DNA from: Tabrizicola soli
Lineage (GTDB): Bacteria; Pseudomonadota; Alphaproteobacteria; Rhodobacterales; Rhodobacteraceae
Length of the DNA stretch: 64,000 bases
NCBI RefSeq assembly: GCF_015999335.1
Contig: NZ_JAEACP010000011.1
Coordinates: 61,038 to 125,037, forward strand
Direction: 5' to 3'
Below are positions 1 through 8,382 of this stretch, piece by piece (positions within the stretch are counted from its first letter, which is position 1; each line of letters begins with the position of its first letter). A program made the translations under genes and the position numbers. The notes under the pieces are model-generated. The model saw only the letters and a list, made by a program, of their open reading frames with translations. It made no database searches and had not been told where the DNA came from.

Positions 1-1754
1 GAGGTGGCATAGGAGATGCCGGTCATGATCGCGGTCAGCGCGCCGCAAAGCGCGCGGCCCTCGGCGCTGTCATAGCCGAGGCCCATGTTCATCAGAAGGC
101 CGCCGATATTGGCGTAGCCCAGGCCCAGCGTGCGGAAATCATAAGAAAGCTGGGCAATCTCCTGGCTGGGGAACTGCGCCATCATCACCGAGATTTCCAG
201 CGTGACGGTCCAGAGCCGGGTCGCATGGACATAGCCCTCGGCGTCGAAGCGGCCGTCATGGAAGAAGGTCAAGAGGTTCATCGACGCCAGGTTGCAGGCG
301 GTGTCGTCGAGGAACATGTATTCCGAGCAGGGGTTCGACCCCCGGATCGGCCCGTCCTCGGGGCAGGTGTGCCAGGCGTTCACCGTGTCGTGGAACTGGA
401 TGCCGGGATCGGCGCAGGCCCAGGCGGCATGGCCGATCTGGTCCCAGAGCTCGCGCGCCGAGACGGTCTTGGCGACCTTGCCGTCGGTGCGGCGGACCAG
501 CTCCCAGGGCTGGTCGTTCTTCACCGCCTTGAGGAAGGCGTCGGTCACGCGGACCGAGTTGTTCGAATTCTGGCCCGAGACCGAGATATAGGCCTCCGAG
601 TCCCAGTCGGTGTCATAGGTCGGGAATTCGATGCTGTCGAAGCCCTGCCGCGCGTATTGCAGCACGCGGTTGGTATAGGTGTCCGGGATCATCGCCTTCT
701 TGGCGCCCTTGATCGCGGCCTTCAGCGCCGGGTTCTTCGCCGGGTCGACCGCATCCTCGGTGCTGCCGTCCCATTGCCGGATCGCGGCGAAGATCTCGTT
801 CAGCCGCGCCTCGTGCATCTTGGACCCGGCGACAAGGGAGGCGACCTTCTGCTCCTCGATCACCTTCCAGTTGATGAACTGCTCGATATCGGGGTGATCC
901 ATGTCGCAGATCACCATCTTGGCCGCGCGCCGGGTGGTGCCGCCCGACTTGATCGCGCCAGCCGCGCGGTCGCCGATCTTGAGAAAGCCCATCAGCCCCG
1001 AGGACTTGCCGCCGCCCGAAAGCCTTTCGCCCTCGCCGCGCAGCGACGAGAAGTTGGTGCCGGTGCCGGAGCCGTATTTGAAGAGCCGCGCCTCGCGGAC
1101 CCAGAGGTCCATGATGCCGCCGTCGCCGACGAGATCGTCCTTGACCGACTGGATGAAACAGGCATGCGGTTGCGGGTGTTCATAGGCCGAGGCCGACCGG
1201 GTCAGCTTGCCGGTCTGGTGGTCGACGTAGAAGTGCCCCTGCGACGGCCCGTCGATGCCATAGGCCCAGTGCAGGCCGGTGTTGAACCACTGCGGGCTGT
1301 TCGGCGCGGCCATCTGGTTGGCCAGCATGAAGCGCATCTCGTCGTAATAGGCGCGGGCGTCGGCCTCGGTGGTGAAATAGCCGCCCTTCCAGCCCCAATA
1401 GGCCCAGGCCCCGGCGAGACGGTCGAAGACCTGCTTGGCCGAGGTCTCGCCGGTCATCCGGCGGTCCTCCGGCAACTGCGCCAGCGCCGCCTCGTCGGGA
1501 ACCGAGCGCCAGAGGAATTCGGGGACGCCCTTTTCCTTCACCTTCTTCAGGACCGAGGGGACGCCGGCCTTGCGGAAATACTTCTGAGCCAGCACGTCCG
1601 AGGCGACCTGGCTCCAGCCTTCTGGCACTTCGACCGCCTCGTTGCGGAACACCACCTTGCCGTCCGGGTTGCGGATTTCCGAGGTGGTGAGGGCGAAAGC
1701 CATGGACCCATAGGCGCCGGTGGCCTCGGTGGTGAACTTCCGCTCGATCTGCAT
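1..1754 (-). CDS. nrdJ: Vitamin B12-dependent (class II) ribonucleoside-diphosphate reductase, N-terminal part
   Basis: Reduces ribonucleotides to deoxyribonucleotides using adenosylcobalamin to form the active-site thiyl radical, so it works with or without oxygen. Only the first 584 codons are in the window and the 3' part lies beyond the left edge. The product begins MQIERKFT and contains the family stretches AAPNSPQWFNTG, HACFIQSV and FKYGSGTGTNFSSLRGEGE, in the order expected for alphaproteobacterial NrdJ. ATG at 1754 is preferred because GGAG lies 9 bases upstream; an in-frame ATG at 1763 sits directly on that GGAG. It is a monocistronic-looking gene transcribed leftwards from a long upstream spacer carrying an NrdR-like box. 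Identity is seen in the sequence; oxygen-independent function is family knowledge. Confidence 0.95.
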   Translation of the reverse strand, partial: MQIERKFTTEATGAYGSMAFALTTSEIRNPDGKVVFRNEAVEVPEGWSQVASDVLAQKYFRKAGVPSVLKKVKEKGVPEFLWRSVPDEAALAQLPEDRRMTGETSAKQVFDRLAGAWAYWGWKGGYFTTEADARAYYDEMRFMLANQMAAPNSPQWFNTGLHWAYGIDGPSQGHFYVDHQTGKLTRSASAYEHPQPHACFIQSVKDDLVGDGGIMDLWVREARLFKYGSGTGTNFSSLRGEGERLSGGGKSSGLMGFLKIGDRAAGAIKSGGTTRRAAKMVICDMDHPDIEQFINWKVIEEQKVASLVAGSKMHEARLNEIFAAIRQWDGSTEDAVDPAKNPALKAAIKGAKKAMIPDTYTNRVLQYARQGFDSIEFPTYDTDWDSEAYISVSGQNSNNSVRVTDAFLKAVKNDQPWELVRRTDGKVAKTVSARELWDQIGHAAWACADPGIQFHDTVNAWHTCPEDGPIRGSNPCSEYMFLDDTACNLASMNLLTFFHDGRFDAEGYVHATRLWTVTLEISVMMAQFPSQEIAQLSYDFRTLGLGYANIGGLLMNMGLGYDSAEGRALCGALTAIMTGISYAT

Positions 1755-1931
1755 GCCCCTCATCTCCAATTCTTGCGGCCCGTCCGGCCGGTTGAAACCA
1801 TCAGTCGCGGAAACGAGCCTCGGGCGCGACGGGGCAAGGGAATACGAAACCGGCCTGCCGGCGCGTGCCGACGGGTTGCGCGGCGCCGTGGTGACGGCGC
1901 GTCCGGTGGATCGTCTTGACTGTCCGTCGCG

Positions 1932-1968
1932 GCACTAGATTTTGTGGTGATTTCCGCCGCACTGTCAA
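1932..1968 (-). promoter_or_regulatory. Putative nrdJ promoter with overlapping NrdR-like box
   Basis: On the minus strand TTGACA (complement of 1963-1968) and CAAAAT (complement of 1939-1944) are 18 bases apart, a plausible sigma-70 promoter. The segment 1932-1947 (GCACTAGATTTTGTGG) matches the NrdR box consensus acaCwAtATaTwGtgt at about 12 of 16 positions and covers the -10 element, as expected for a repressor site. A second box three helical turns away is not convincing. The predicted leader before nrdJ is about 180 bases; I see no clear cobalamin riboswitch in it. Confidence 0.5.
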
Positions 1969-1994
1969 ACTGTCGTATTCGCCGCTCGCGTTCA

Positions 1995-2028
1995 ACGGGA
2001 AAATTTGGCGCAAAGACAAATTTCCCGT
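1995..2028. other. Long bulged hairpin in the nrdJ-eamA spacer
   Basis: ACGGGAAAATTTG (1995-2007) pairs with CAAATTTCCCGT (2017-2028) with one bulged A and a 9-base loop. It lies in a 655-base gene-free spacer (1755-2409) between divergent genes. The rest of that spacer holds the nrdJ promoter and the palindrome at 2335-2358; I see no convincing gene in it. Its role is unknown: operator, terminator of an unseen transcript, or a small RNA are all possible. Confidence 0.4.
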
Positions 2029-2334
2029 CTTGACGCTAGGCGGCGTTCCTTGCGGATTTTCCCCATCCGCGCCGCTGCGGCTGTGGACAGATCTGGGGAC
2101 AGACTTCGCGCAATCTGTGAAGATCGCCGGATTTGCCAAGCCCGCGGCCCGCTTGCCGGAGCCGGCGGATATCCACCTTGCCGGGGGCCGGGCGCGGGGG
2201 CGATTCTGCCTCCGCACCGGCCCGGTCGGAACGCGGCCCGAAGCGGCACCATTCGCAAGCCTCTGAAGAGAATCGCCCAAGTGACGGATTCGGCGGCGAT
2301 AACGCGGGACGGCCCCGCTCTTCCGCCCCCAGGC

Positions 2335-2358
2335 AGGGTGGGCAATATTGCCCACCCT
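2335..2358. repeat. Perfect 24-bp intergenic palindrome (REP-like)
   Basis: AGGGTGGGCAAT at 2335-2346 is followed directly by its exact reverse complement. It lies 52 bases upstream of the EamA permease start. A shorter relative sharing the GTAGGGTG outer arm is at 8247-8268. Elements of this kind are dispersed intergenic repeats in many Proteobacteria (general knowledge). Confidence 0.7.
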
Positions 2359-2409
2359 ACGCGGCGTCCCACGCTTCCCTTTCGTTGCGCCCTTGCCTAG
2401 AACACCGCG

Positions 2410-3306
2410 ATGAGCCGCAGCGACACCCAGACCGAGAACCTGACCGGGATCCTGCTGATGCTGGGCTCCATGGCGCTCTTCGCGGTCGAGGACCTGTTCC
2501 TCAAGCTGGCGGCGGCCAATCTGCCGGTCGGGCAGATCGTGCTGATCTCGGGCGCGCTCGGGGCGCCGGTCTTCTTCGTCATGGCCTGGCGCCAGGGCCG
2601 GGGCATCTTCGTGGCCGAGGCGCTGCATCCCGCCGTCATCGCCCGCAACCTCGGCGAGATGGTCGCGGCGGCGGCCTATCTCGCGGCGCTGGCGGTGGTG
2701 CCGCTCGGCACGGTGGCGGCCGTGCTGCAGGCGCTGCCGCTGGCGGTGACCATGGGGGCCGCCCTCCTGTTCGGCGAAAGGGTCGGCTGGCGGCGCTGGA
2801 CGGCGATCGCCCTGGGCTTTGCCGGGGTGCTCCTGGTGATCCGGCCGGGGGGCGAAGGTTTCCGGGCCGAGACGCTCCTCGTCCTCGTCTCGGTCGCCGG
2901 GATCGTGGTGCGCGACCTCTCGGCCCGCGCGATCCCGGCGCGCGTCACGACGGCGCAGGTCTCGGCCTGGGGCCTCCTGGCGGTGGCGGTGCTGGGTCTC
3001 GGCATGATCGCGTGGACGGGCGAGGTGCGTGGCGTCACCGGGGCCGAGGCGCTGGTGCTGGCGGGCGCGGTGGTCTTCGGGACCGCCGGCTACTGGGCCG
3101 TGACGGCCGCGACGCGCACCGGCGAGGTCGCGGTGGTGGCGCCCTTCCGCTACAGCCGCCTGGTCTTCGCCATGGGCCTCGGCATGGTCTTCCTGGCCGA
3201 ACGCCCCGACGCGCCGACCCTTGCCGGGGCGGGCCTCATCGTCGCCTCGGGGCTTTACGCCTTTGCCCGCGAACGGCGGCGCAAACGCGCTTCCCATGCC
3301 GATTGA
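2410..3306 (+). CDS. EamA/RhaT-family (DMT superfamily) inner-membrane permease
   Basis: 298 residues, almost entirely hydrophobic and consistent with the ten-helix, two-EamA-repeat architecture of drug/metabolite transporters. The N-terminal half opens with ILLMLGSMALFAVEDLFLK and the second half has GTAGYWAVTAATRTGEVAVV, a typical EamA repeat. The C-terminus is basic (RERRRKRASHAD), consistent with a cytoplasmic tail. The substrate cannot be inferred. It sits alone between the divergent nrdJ and the downstream eno, 52 bases before the latter, so it may be read together with eno or simply precede it. Confidence 0.85.
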   Translation: MSRSDTQTENLTGILLMLGSMALFAVEDLFLKLAAANLPVGQIVLISGALGAPVFFVMAWRQGRGIFVAEALHPAVIARNLGEMVAAAAYLAALAVVPLGTVAAVLQALPLAVTMGAALLFGERVGWRRWTAIALGFAGVLLVIRPGGEGFRAETLLVLVSVAGIVVRDLSARAIPARVTTAQVSAWGLLAVAVLGLGMIAWTGEVRGVTGAEALVLAGAVVFGTAGYWAVTAATRTGEVAVVAPFRYSRLVFAMGLGMVFLAERPDAPTLAGAGLIVASGLYAFARERRRKRASHAD

Positions 3307-3316
3307 GGCAGGCTAA

Positions 3317-4636
<1,320 letters not shown>

Positions 4637-4645
4637 GGCCGGGCA

Positions 4646-4688
4646 CCGGAATTCGAGGAATTCCGGCCCGATTTCCTGCGGAAATCGG
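4646..4688. terminator. Tandem hairpins between convergent genes
   Basis: Two perfect 9-bp stems with 3-base loops lie side by side: CCGGAATTC / GAATTCCGG (4646-4666) and CCGATTTCC / GGAAATCGG (4668-4688). They occupy the 75-base gap between the ends of eno and the FAD oxidoreductase gene and could act as a terminator in both directions, although neither has a U-tract. The same two-palindrome layout recurs at 25356-25400. Confidence 0.6.
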
Positions 4689-4711
4689 CGTCGCGCGGGT
4701 GGCGCCGGTCG

Positions 4712-5770
4712 TCACCCGAACCGGGACGGGCGGAAGTCGGCCAGTCCGGCGCTTTCCGGCCCGCCCGTGATCTCCTGCGCCAGAAGCTCGGCCGCGACCG
4801 GCGCCAGTGTCGCGGCGGAATGCATCACCGCAAGCCAGAGGCCCTCCAGCGGCCCCTGCCCCAGCACCGGCAGCCCGTCCCCCGGCACCGGGCGCAGCGC
4901 CATGGCCTGGCGGGCGAAATGGATCTCGTGGCCGGGAAACAGCGTCCTGAGCCGCATCAGCGTCGCCTGCACCACCACCGGGAAGGCCCCCAGCCGTTCG
5001 GCATGATCCGACTGGCGGGCCAGCGCGGCCGGGGCATGCAGGCGGCCGGCGGCGTCCTGGCGGACCTCCTGGTCGGGAGTGGCGAGGATCAGCGGGCAGA
5101 CCGGCGGCAAAGGATTGGTCGCGATCATCAGGCCGGGGCGCTGCAGCATCGGCAGGACGAGGCCCAGCGGCTGCAGGAGCGGGGGCGTGCCGGTGCCGGT
5201 GGCCAGCACCACCCGCCCTGCCTCGATCGGGCCCCGGTCGGTGACGACGCCGCTGACCCGGCCGCCCGCATGGTCCAGCGCCCGCACCGTGGCGCGGATC
5301 ACCCTGGCCCCCGAAGCCGCGATCAGCGCCCGGGCCAGCTCGGCCGGATCGGCGGCGCCCTCCTCGGGGAAATGGAGCGCGCATTCCGGCACCGGACCCA
5401 GCGCCGGCATCCGCGCGCCGATCGCGGCCCGGTCCAGCCGCTCGACCCTGTAGCCGAGCGCCTGCAGGTCGCTTGCCGTCTCCTCCTGCGCCGCGCCCGT
5501 CGCCTCGTACCAGAGACAGCCGGGCCATTCGGTCGGCAGTCCGGGGACGAGCCGCATCAGCCGGCGATGCGCCTCCAGCGCCTCGTGGCGCAGGCGGTAA
5601 TGCGCCCGGCTGAGGTGGTAGGAGGCATTGAGCCAGCCGAAGCTCGCCGTCGAGGCCAGGCCGCCCTCGGCATGGGTGGAGACGATGCTGACCGTCTCGC
5701 CGCGTCGGGACAGCTGGAAGGCAAGCGCCGCGCCGGTGATCCCGGCGCCGATGATCAGGGTCTCGGCCAT
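4712..5770 (-). CDS. FAD-dependent amino acid/sugar-acid oxidoreductase (DAO family)
   Basis: 352 residues. The N-terminus [20 protein letters not shown] is a dinucleotide-binding Rossmann motif for FAD, and the C-terminal [13 protein letters not shown] followed by [15 protein letters not shown] is the second FAD-contacting block of DadA/glycine-oxidase type DAO proteins. It should oxidise a small amine or amino acid in the cytoplasm, but the substrate cannot be read from the sequence. ATG 5770 is chosen because the GxGxxG motif starts six residues later. It is transcribed towards eno, and the 63-base gap to the divergent pseudouridine synthase gene must hold both promoters. Confidence 0.88.
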   Translation of the reverse strand: MAETLIIGAGITGAALAFQLSRRGETVSIVSTHAEGGLASTASFGWLNASYHLSRAHYRLRHEALEAHRRLMRLVPGLPTEWPGCLWYEATGAAQEETASDLQALGYRVERLDRAAIGARMPALGPVPECALHFPEEGAADPAELARALIAASGARVIRATVRALDHAGGRVSGVVTDRGPIEAGRVVLATGTGTPPLLQPLGLVLPMLQRPGLMIATNPLPPVCPLILATPDQEVRQDAAGRLHAPAALARQSDHAERLGAFPVVVQATLMRLRTLFPGHEIHFARQAMALRPVPGDGLPVLGQGPLEGLWLAVMHSAATLAPVAAELLAQEITGGPESAGLADFRPSRFG

Positions 5771-5833
5771 GCGCGGAGGCTGACACGCGGCGGCGGGCTT
5801 GGCAACGGCTCCGCGCTTCGGCATGGTCCGGCC

Positions 5834-6364
5834 ATGCTGATCCTTCTCAACAAGCCCTATGACGTGCTCTGCCAGTTCTCGCGCGAGGGCGGGCGGGCGG
5901 TGCTGGCGGATTTCGTCCCGGTGAAGGGGGTTTATCCCGCCGGGCGGCTGGACCGCGACAGCGAGGGGCTGGTGGTGCTGACCGACGACGGCAAGCTGCA
6001 GGCCCGGATCGCCGACCCCAGGCACAAGCTGGAAAAGACCTATCTGGCGCAGGTCGAGGGCGTGGTGGGCGAGGCCGCTCTCGAGCGGCTGCGCAAGGGG
6101 GTGGAGCTGAACGACGGCCCCACCCTGCCCGCCGGGGCGCGGGCGGTGGAGGAACCGCCGTGGCTCTGGCCCCGGACCCCGCCGATCCGGATGCGCAAGA
6201 CGGTGCCGGACGGCTGGATCGAGCTTACCTTGCGCGAGGGGCGCAACCGCCAGGTGCGCCGGATGTGCGCCGCCGTGGGGCTGCCCTGCCTGCGGCTGAT
6301 CCGCTGGCGGGTGGGCGATTGGACGCTCGAGGGCCTGGCGCCCGGGGAATGGCGGCAGGCATGA
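5834..6364 (+). CDS. rluE: RsuA/RluB/E/F-family rRNA pseudouridine synthase (RluE-like)
   Basis: 176 residues, lacking the N-terminal S4 domain, which is the RluE layout. The catalytic motif [17 protein letters not shown] contains the essential Asp, followed by KTYLAQVEG and the RNA-contact block [13 protein letters not shown]. By homology it isomerises a uridine in 23S rRNA (U2457 in the E. coli protein). The stop codon overlaps the next start (ATGA), so it is translationally coupled to the DUF985 cupin. The symbol is by family resemblance, not proven orthology. Confidence 0.88.
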   Translation: MLILLNKPYDVLCQFSREGGRAVLADFVPVKGVYPAGRLDRDSEGLVVLTDDGKLQARIADPRHKLEKTYLAQVEGVVGEAALERLRKGVELNDGPTLPAGARAVEEPPWLWPRTPPIRMRKTVPDGWIELTLREGRNRQVRRMCAAVGLPCLRLIRWRVGDWTLEGLAPGEWRQA

Positions 6365-6777
6365 GCGCCGAGGAGATCATCCGCCGGCTGGAACTGGTGC
6401 CGCATCCCGAGGGCGGCTGGTTCCGGCAGACCTGGGCCGGGCCCGAGATCGGCGGCCGGGCCAGCGGGACGGCGATCCTGTTCCTGCTTCGCGCGGGCGA
6501 GCGCAGCCACTGGCACCGGGTCGATGCCGACGAGATCTGGCTCTGGCACGCGGGCGCGCCGCTGGTGCTGTCGACGGGCCTTGCGGCGGCGCGCGACCTC
6601 GTGCTCGGCCCGAAGGTGCTGGACGGCCAGATGCCGCAGCTTGTGGTGCCGGCCGGCTGGTGGCAGGCGGCGCGCTCGACCGGGGAGTGGACGCTGGTCT
6701 CCTGCACCGTCTCGCCCGGGTTCCGCTTCGAGGGTTTCGACCTGGCCCCGCCGGGCTGGGAGCTGCCGCCGGGGTGA
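6361..6777 (+). CDS. DUF985 (Cupin_5) family protein
   Basis: 138 residues. The opening [20 protein letters not shown] and [17 protein letters not shown] are hallmarks of the DUF985 single-domain cupin family; the His/Glu pattern around [10 protein letters not shown] is the likely metal or ligand site. Family members are small cytoplasmic beta-barrels with no assigned reaction. Its ATGA overlap with the pseudouridine synthase gene indicates co-translation. A dispersed repeat follows about 30 bases after the stop. Confidence 0.88.
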   Translation: MSAEEIIRRLELVPHPEGGWFRQTWAGPEIGGRASGTAILFLLRAGERSHWHRVDADEIWLWHAGAPLVLSTGLAAARDLVLGPKVLDGQMPQLVVPAGWWQAARSTGEWTLVSCTVSPGFRFEGFDLAPPGWELPPG

Positions 6778-6810
6778 CGGTTGCCGGGCCGGCAGCGCCC
6801 GCGGCGGCGG

Positions 6811-6850
6811 CGGATGCCTCCGGCGGGAGTATTTCCTCCAAGAGGAAGCC
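6811..6850 (+). repeat. Dispersed intergenic repeat, copy 1
   Basis: The element reads CGGATGCCTCCGGCGGGAGT followed by a TTCCTC-CAA-GAGGAA hairpin. Related copies are at 43911-43940 (plus) and 46318-46360 (minus). All three are downstream of a gene end, which suggests a 3'-end or terminator-associated element common in Rhodobacterales. Confidence 0.65.
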
Positions 6851-6899
6851 ATCAGGGCAGGACAAGGCGCCGCGCGCGCATTTTGCCCGGCGCCGGGGC

Positions 6900-6928
6900 T
6901 TGCACAGTTCATGGGCCTTGCATAAGAC
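6900..6928 (+). promoter_or_regulatory. Possible lysC promoter
   Basis: TTGCAC (6900-6905) and TAAGAC (6923-6928) are separated by 17 bases, about 50 bases upstream of lysC. The -35 matches well and the -10 poorly. Confidence 0.3.
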
Positions 6929-6976
6929 GCGCGGGGATTTGACGGGCCCCGGACTTGACGGGCCCTGGAGGGGACC

Positions 6977-8233
6977 ATGCCGCTTCTGGTGATGAAATTC
7001 GGCGGAACCTCGGTCGCGGACCTTGCGCGGATCGAGAACGCCGCGAAGAAGGTGCAGGCCGAAGTCGCGCGCGGCTATGACGTGATCGTCATCGTCAGCG
7101 CCATGTCGGGCAAGACGAACGAGCTGGTGGGCTGGGTCGAGGGCACATCGAAGCTTTACGACGCGCGCGAATACGATGCCGTCGTGGCCTCGGGCGAGAA
7201 CGTCACCGCCGGGCTGATGGCGCTGCGCCTGCAGGAGATGGGCGTGCCCGCGCGCAGCTGGCAGGGCTGGCAGGTGCCGATCAACACCACCTCGGCCCAC
7301 GGGGCCGCGCGCTTCGTCTCGATCCCGCGCGAGAACCTGGATGCCAAGTTCGCCGAGGGCTTCAAGGTCGCCGTCGTGGCCGGGTTCCAGGGCATCAGCC
7401 CCGAGGGCCGGATCACCACCCTGGGCCGGGGCGGCTCCGACACCACCGCCGTCGCCTTCGCCGCCGCCTTCGGCGCCGAGCGCTGCGACATCTATACCGA
7501 TGTGGACGGGGTCTATACCACCGACCCGCGCATCAGCCCCAAGGCGCGCAAGCTGGACCGGATCGCCTTCGAGGAGATGCTGGAGCTGGCAAGTCTCGGC
7601 GCGAAGGTGCTGCAGACGCGGTCGGTCGAACTGGCGATGCGCTTCAAGGTCCGCCTGCGGGTCGTCTCCTCGTTCGAGGAGGTCGACGAGAACTCTGGAA
7701 CCCTGGTCTGCGACGAGGATGAAATCATGGAATCGAAAGTAGTTTCCGGCGTCGCCTACAGCCGCGACGAGGCGAAGATGACCCTGCTGAAGGTCGAGGA
7801 CCGGCCCGGCGTCGCCGCCGCGATCTTCGGCTCGCTCGCCGATGCGGGCGTCAACGTGGACATGATCGTCCAGAACATCAGCGAACAGGACGACCCCTCG
7901 GACAAGCGCGCCCATACCGACATGACCTTCAGCCTGCCGACGAACCAGGTCGAGCGCGCCAAGAAGGCGATCGAGGCGGCCTCGGCGGCGGGCAAGTTCG
8001 CCTACAGCGAGTTGGTGACCGATACCGAGGTGGCCAAGGTCTCGGTCGTCGGGATCGGGATGCGCAGCCAGGTCGGCGTCGCGGCGCGGATGTTCGCGGC
8101 GCTTGCGGCCGAGAACGTGAACATCAAGGTCATCACCACCTCCGAGATCAAGATCTCTGTGCTGATCGACCGCAAGTACATGGAACTTGCCGTCCAGGCG
8201 CTGCACGACACCTTCGAGCTGGACAAGGCCTGA
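6977..8233 (+). CDS. lysC: Aspartate kinase
   Basis: Phosphorylates L-aspartate, the first step towards lysine/diaminopimelate, threonine and methionine. 418 residues: amino-acid kinase domain beginning VMKFGGTSV with Lys7, the GRGGSDTTAVAFAAAFGAE block, then tandem ACT domains (about residues 260-410) that usually carry feedback inhibition. GGAGGGG precedes ATG 6977. An in-frame ATG at 7729 (MESKVVSG) lies at the linker where lysC genes of some bacteria initiate a separate beta subunit; no strong ribosome-binding site is seen there, so that is only a possibility. It stands alone, followed by a short repeat and ptsP. Confidence 0.97.
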   Translation: MPLLVMKFGGTSVADLARIENAAKKVQAEVARGYDVIVIVSAMSGKTNELVGWVEGTSKLYDAREYDAVVASGENVTAGLMALRLQEMGVPARSWQGWQVPINTTSAHGAARFVSIPRENLDAKFAEGFKVAVVAGFQGISPEGRITTLGRGGSDTTAVAFAAAFGAERCDIYTDVDGVYTTDPRISPKARKLDRIAFEEMLELASLGAKVLQTRSVELAMRFKVRLRVVSSFEEVDENSGTLVCDEDEIMESKVVSGVAYSRDEAKMTLLKVEDRPGVAAAIFGSLADAGVNVDMIVQNISEQDDPSDKRAHTDMTFSLPTNQVERAKKAIEAASAAGKFAYSELVTDTEVAKVSVVGIGMRSQVGVAARMFAALAAENVNIKVITTSEIKISVLIDRKYMELAVQALHDTFELDKA

Positions 8234-8250
8234 CCCCGCAACCCGCGTAG

Positions 8251-8268
8251 GGTGCGCTACAGCGCACC
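8251..8268. repeat. Short inverted repeat (REP-like)
   Basis: GGTGCGCT-AC-AGCGCACC forms an 8-bp stem, 17 bases after the lysC stop. Together with the flanking GTAG at 8247-8250 it resembles the palindrome at 2335-2358. It may terminate lysC transcription, though it has no U-tract. Confidence 0.5.
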
Positions 8269-8382
8269 TTCGCTTCCGGCCTGTTGCGCCGTGATGTCGC
8301 GGGCCACAATGCCGCGCAACAGCCCCGTTTCCACGCGGCCGATCCTGTGATCTAAGGGCAAAAACAATCGCAGGGACATCCG

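Noticed and set aside
225..1919. 564-codon open frame on the plus strand
   Set aside because: It is antisense to nrdJ; the minus-strand product has clear RNR motifs and the plus-strand product is an arginine/glycine/valine-rich shadow typical of high-GC antisense frames.
1755..1931. Cobalamin riboswitch in the nrdJ leader
   Set aside because: I could not find a convincing B12-box (GCCACTG-like) or the flanking stems in the leader.
2033..2130. Replication-origin or DnaA-box cluster (TGTGGACAGA-type repeats)
   Set aside because: Only two degenerate repeats occur, without TTATCCACA matches or an AT-rich unwinding region.
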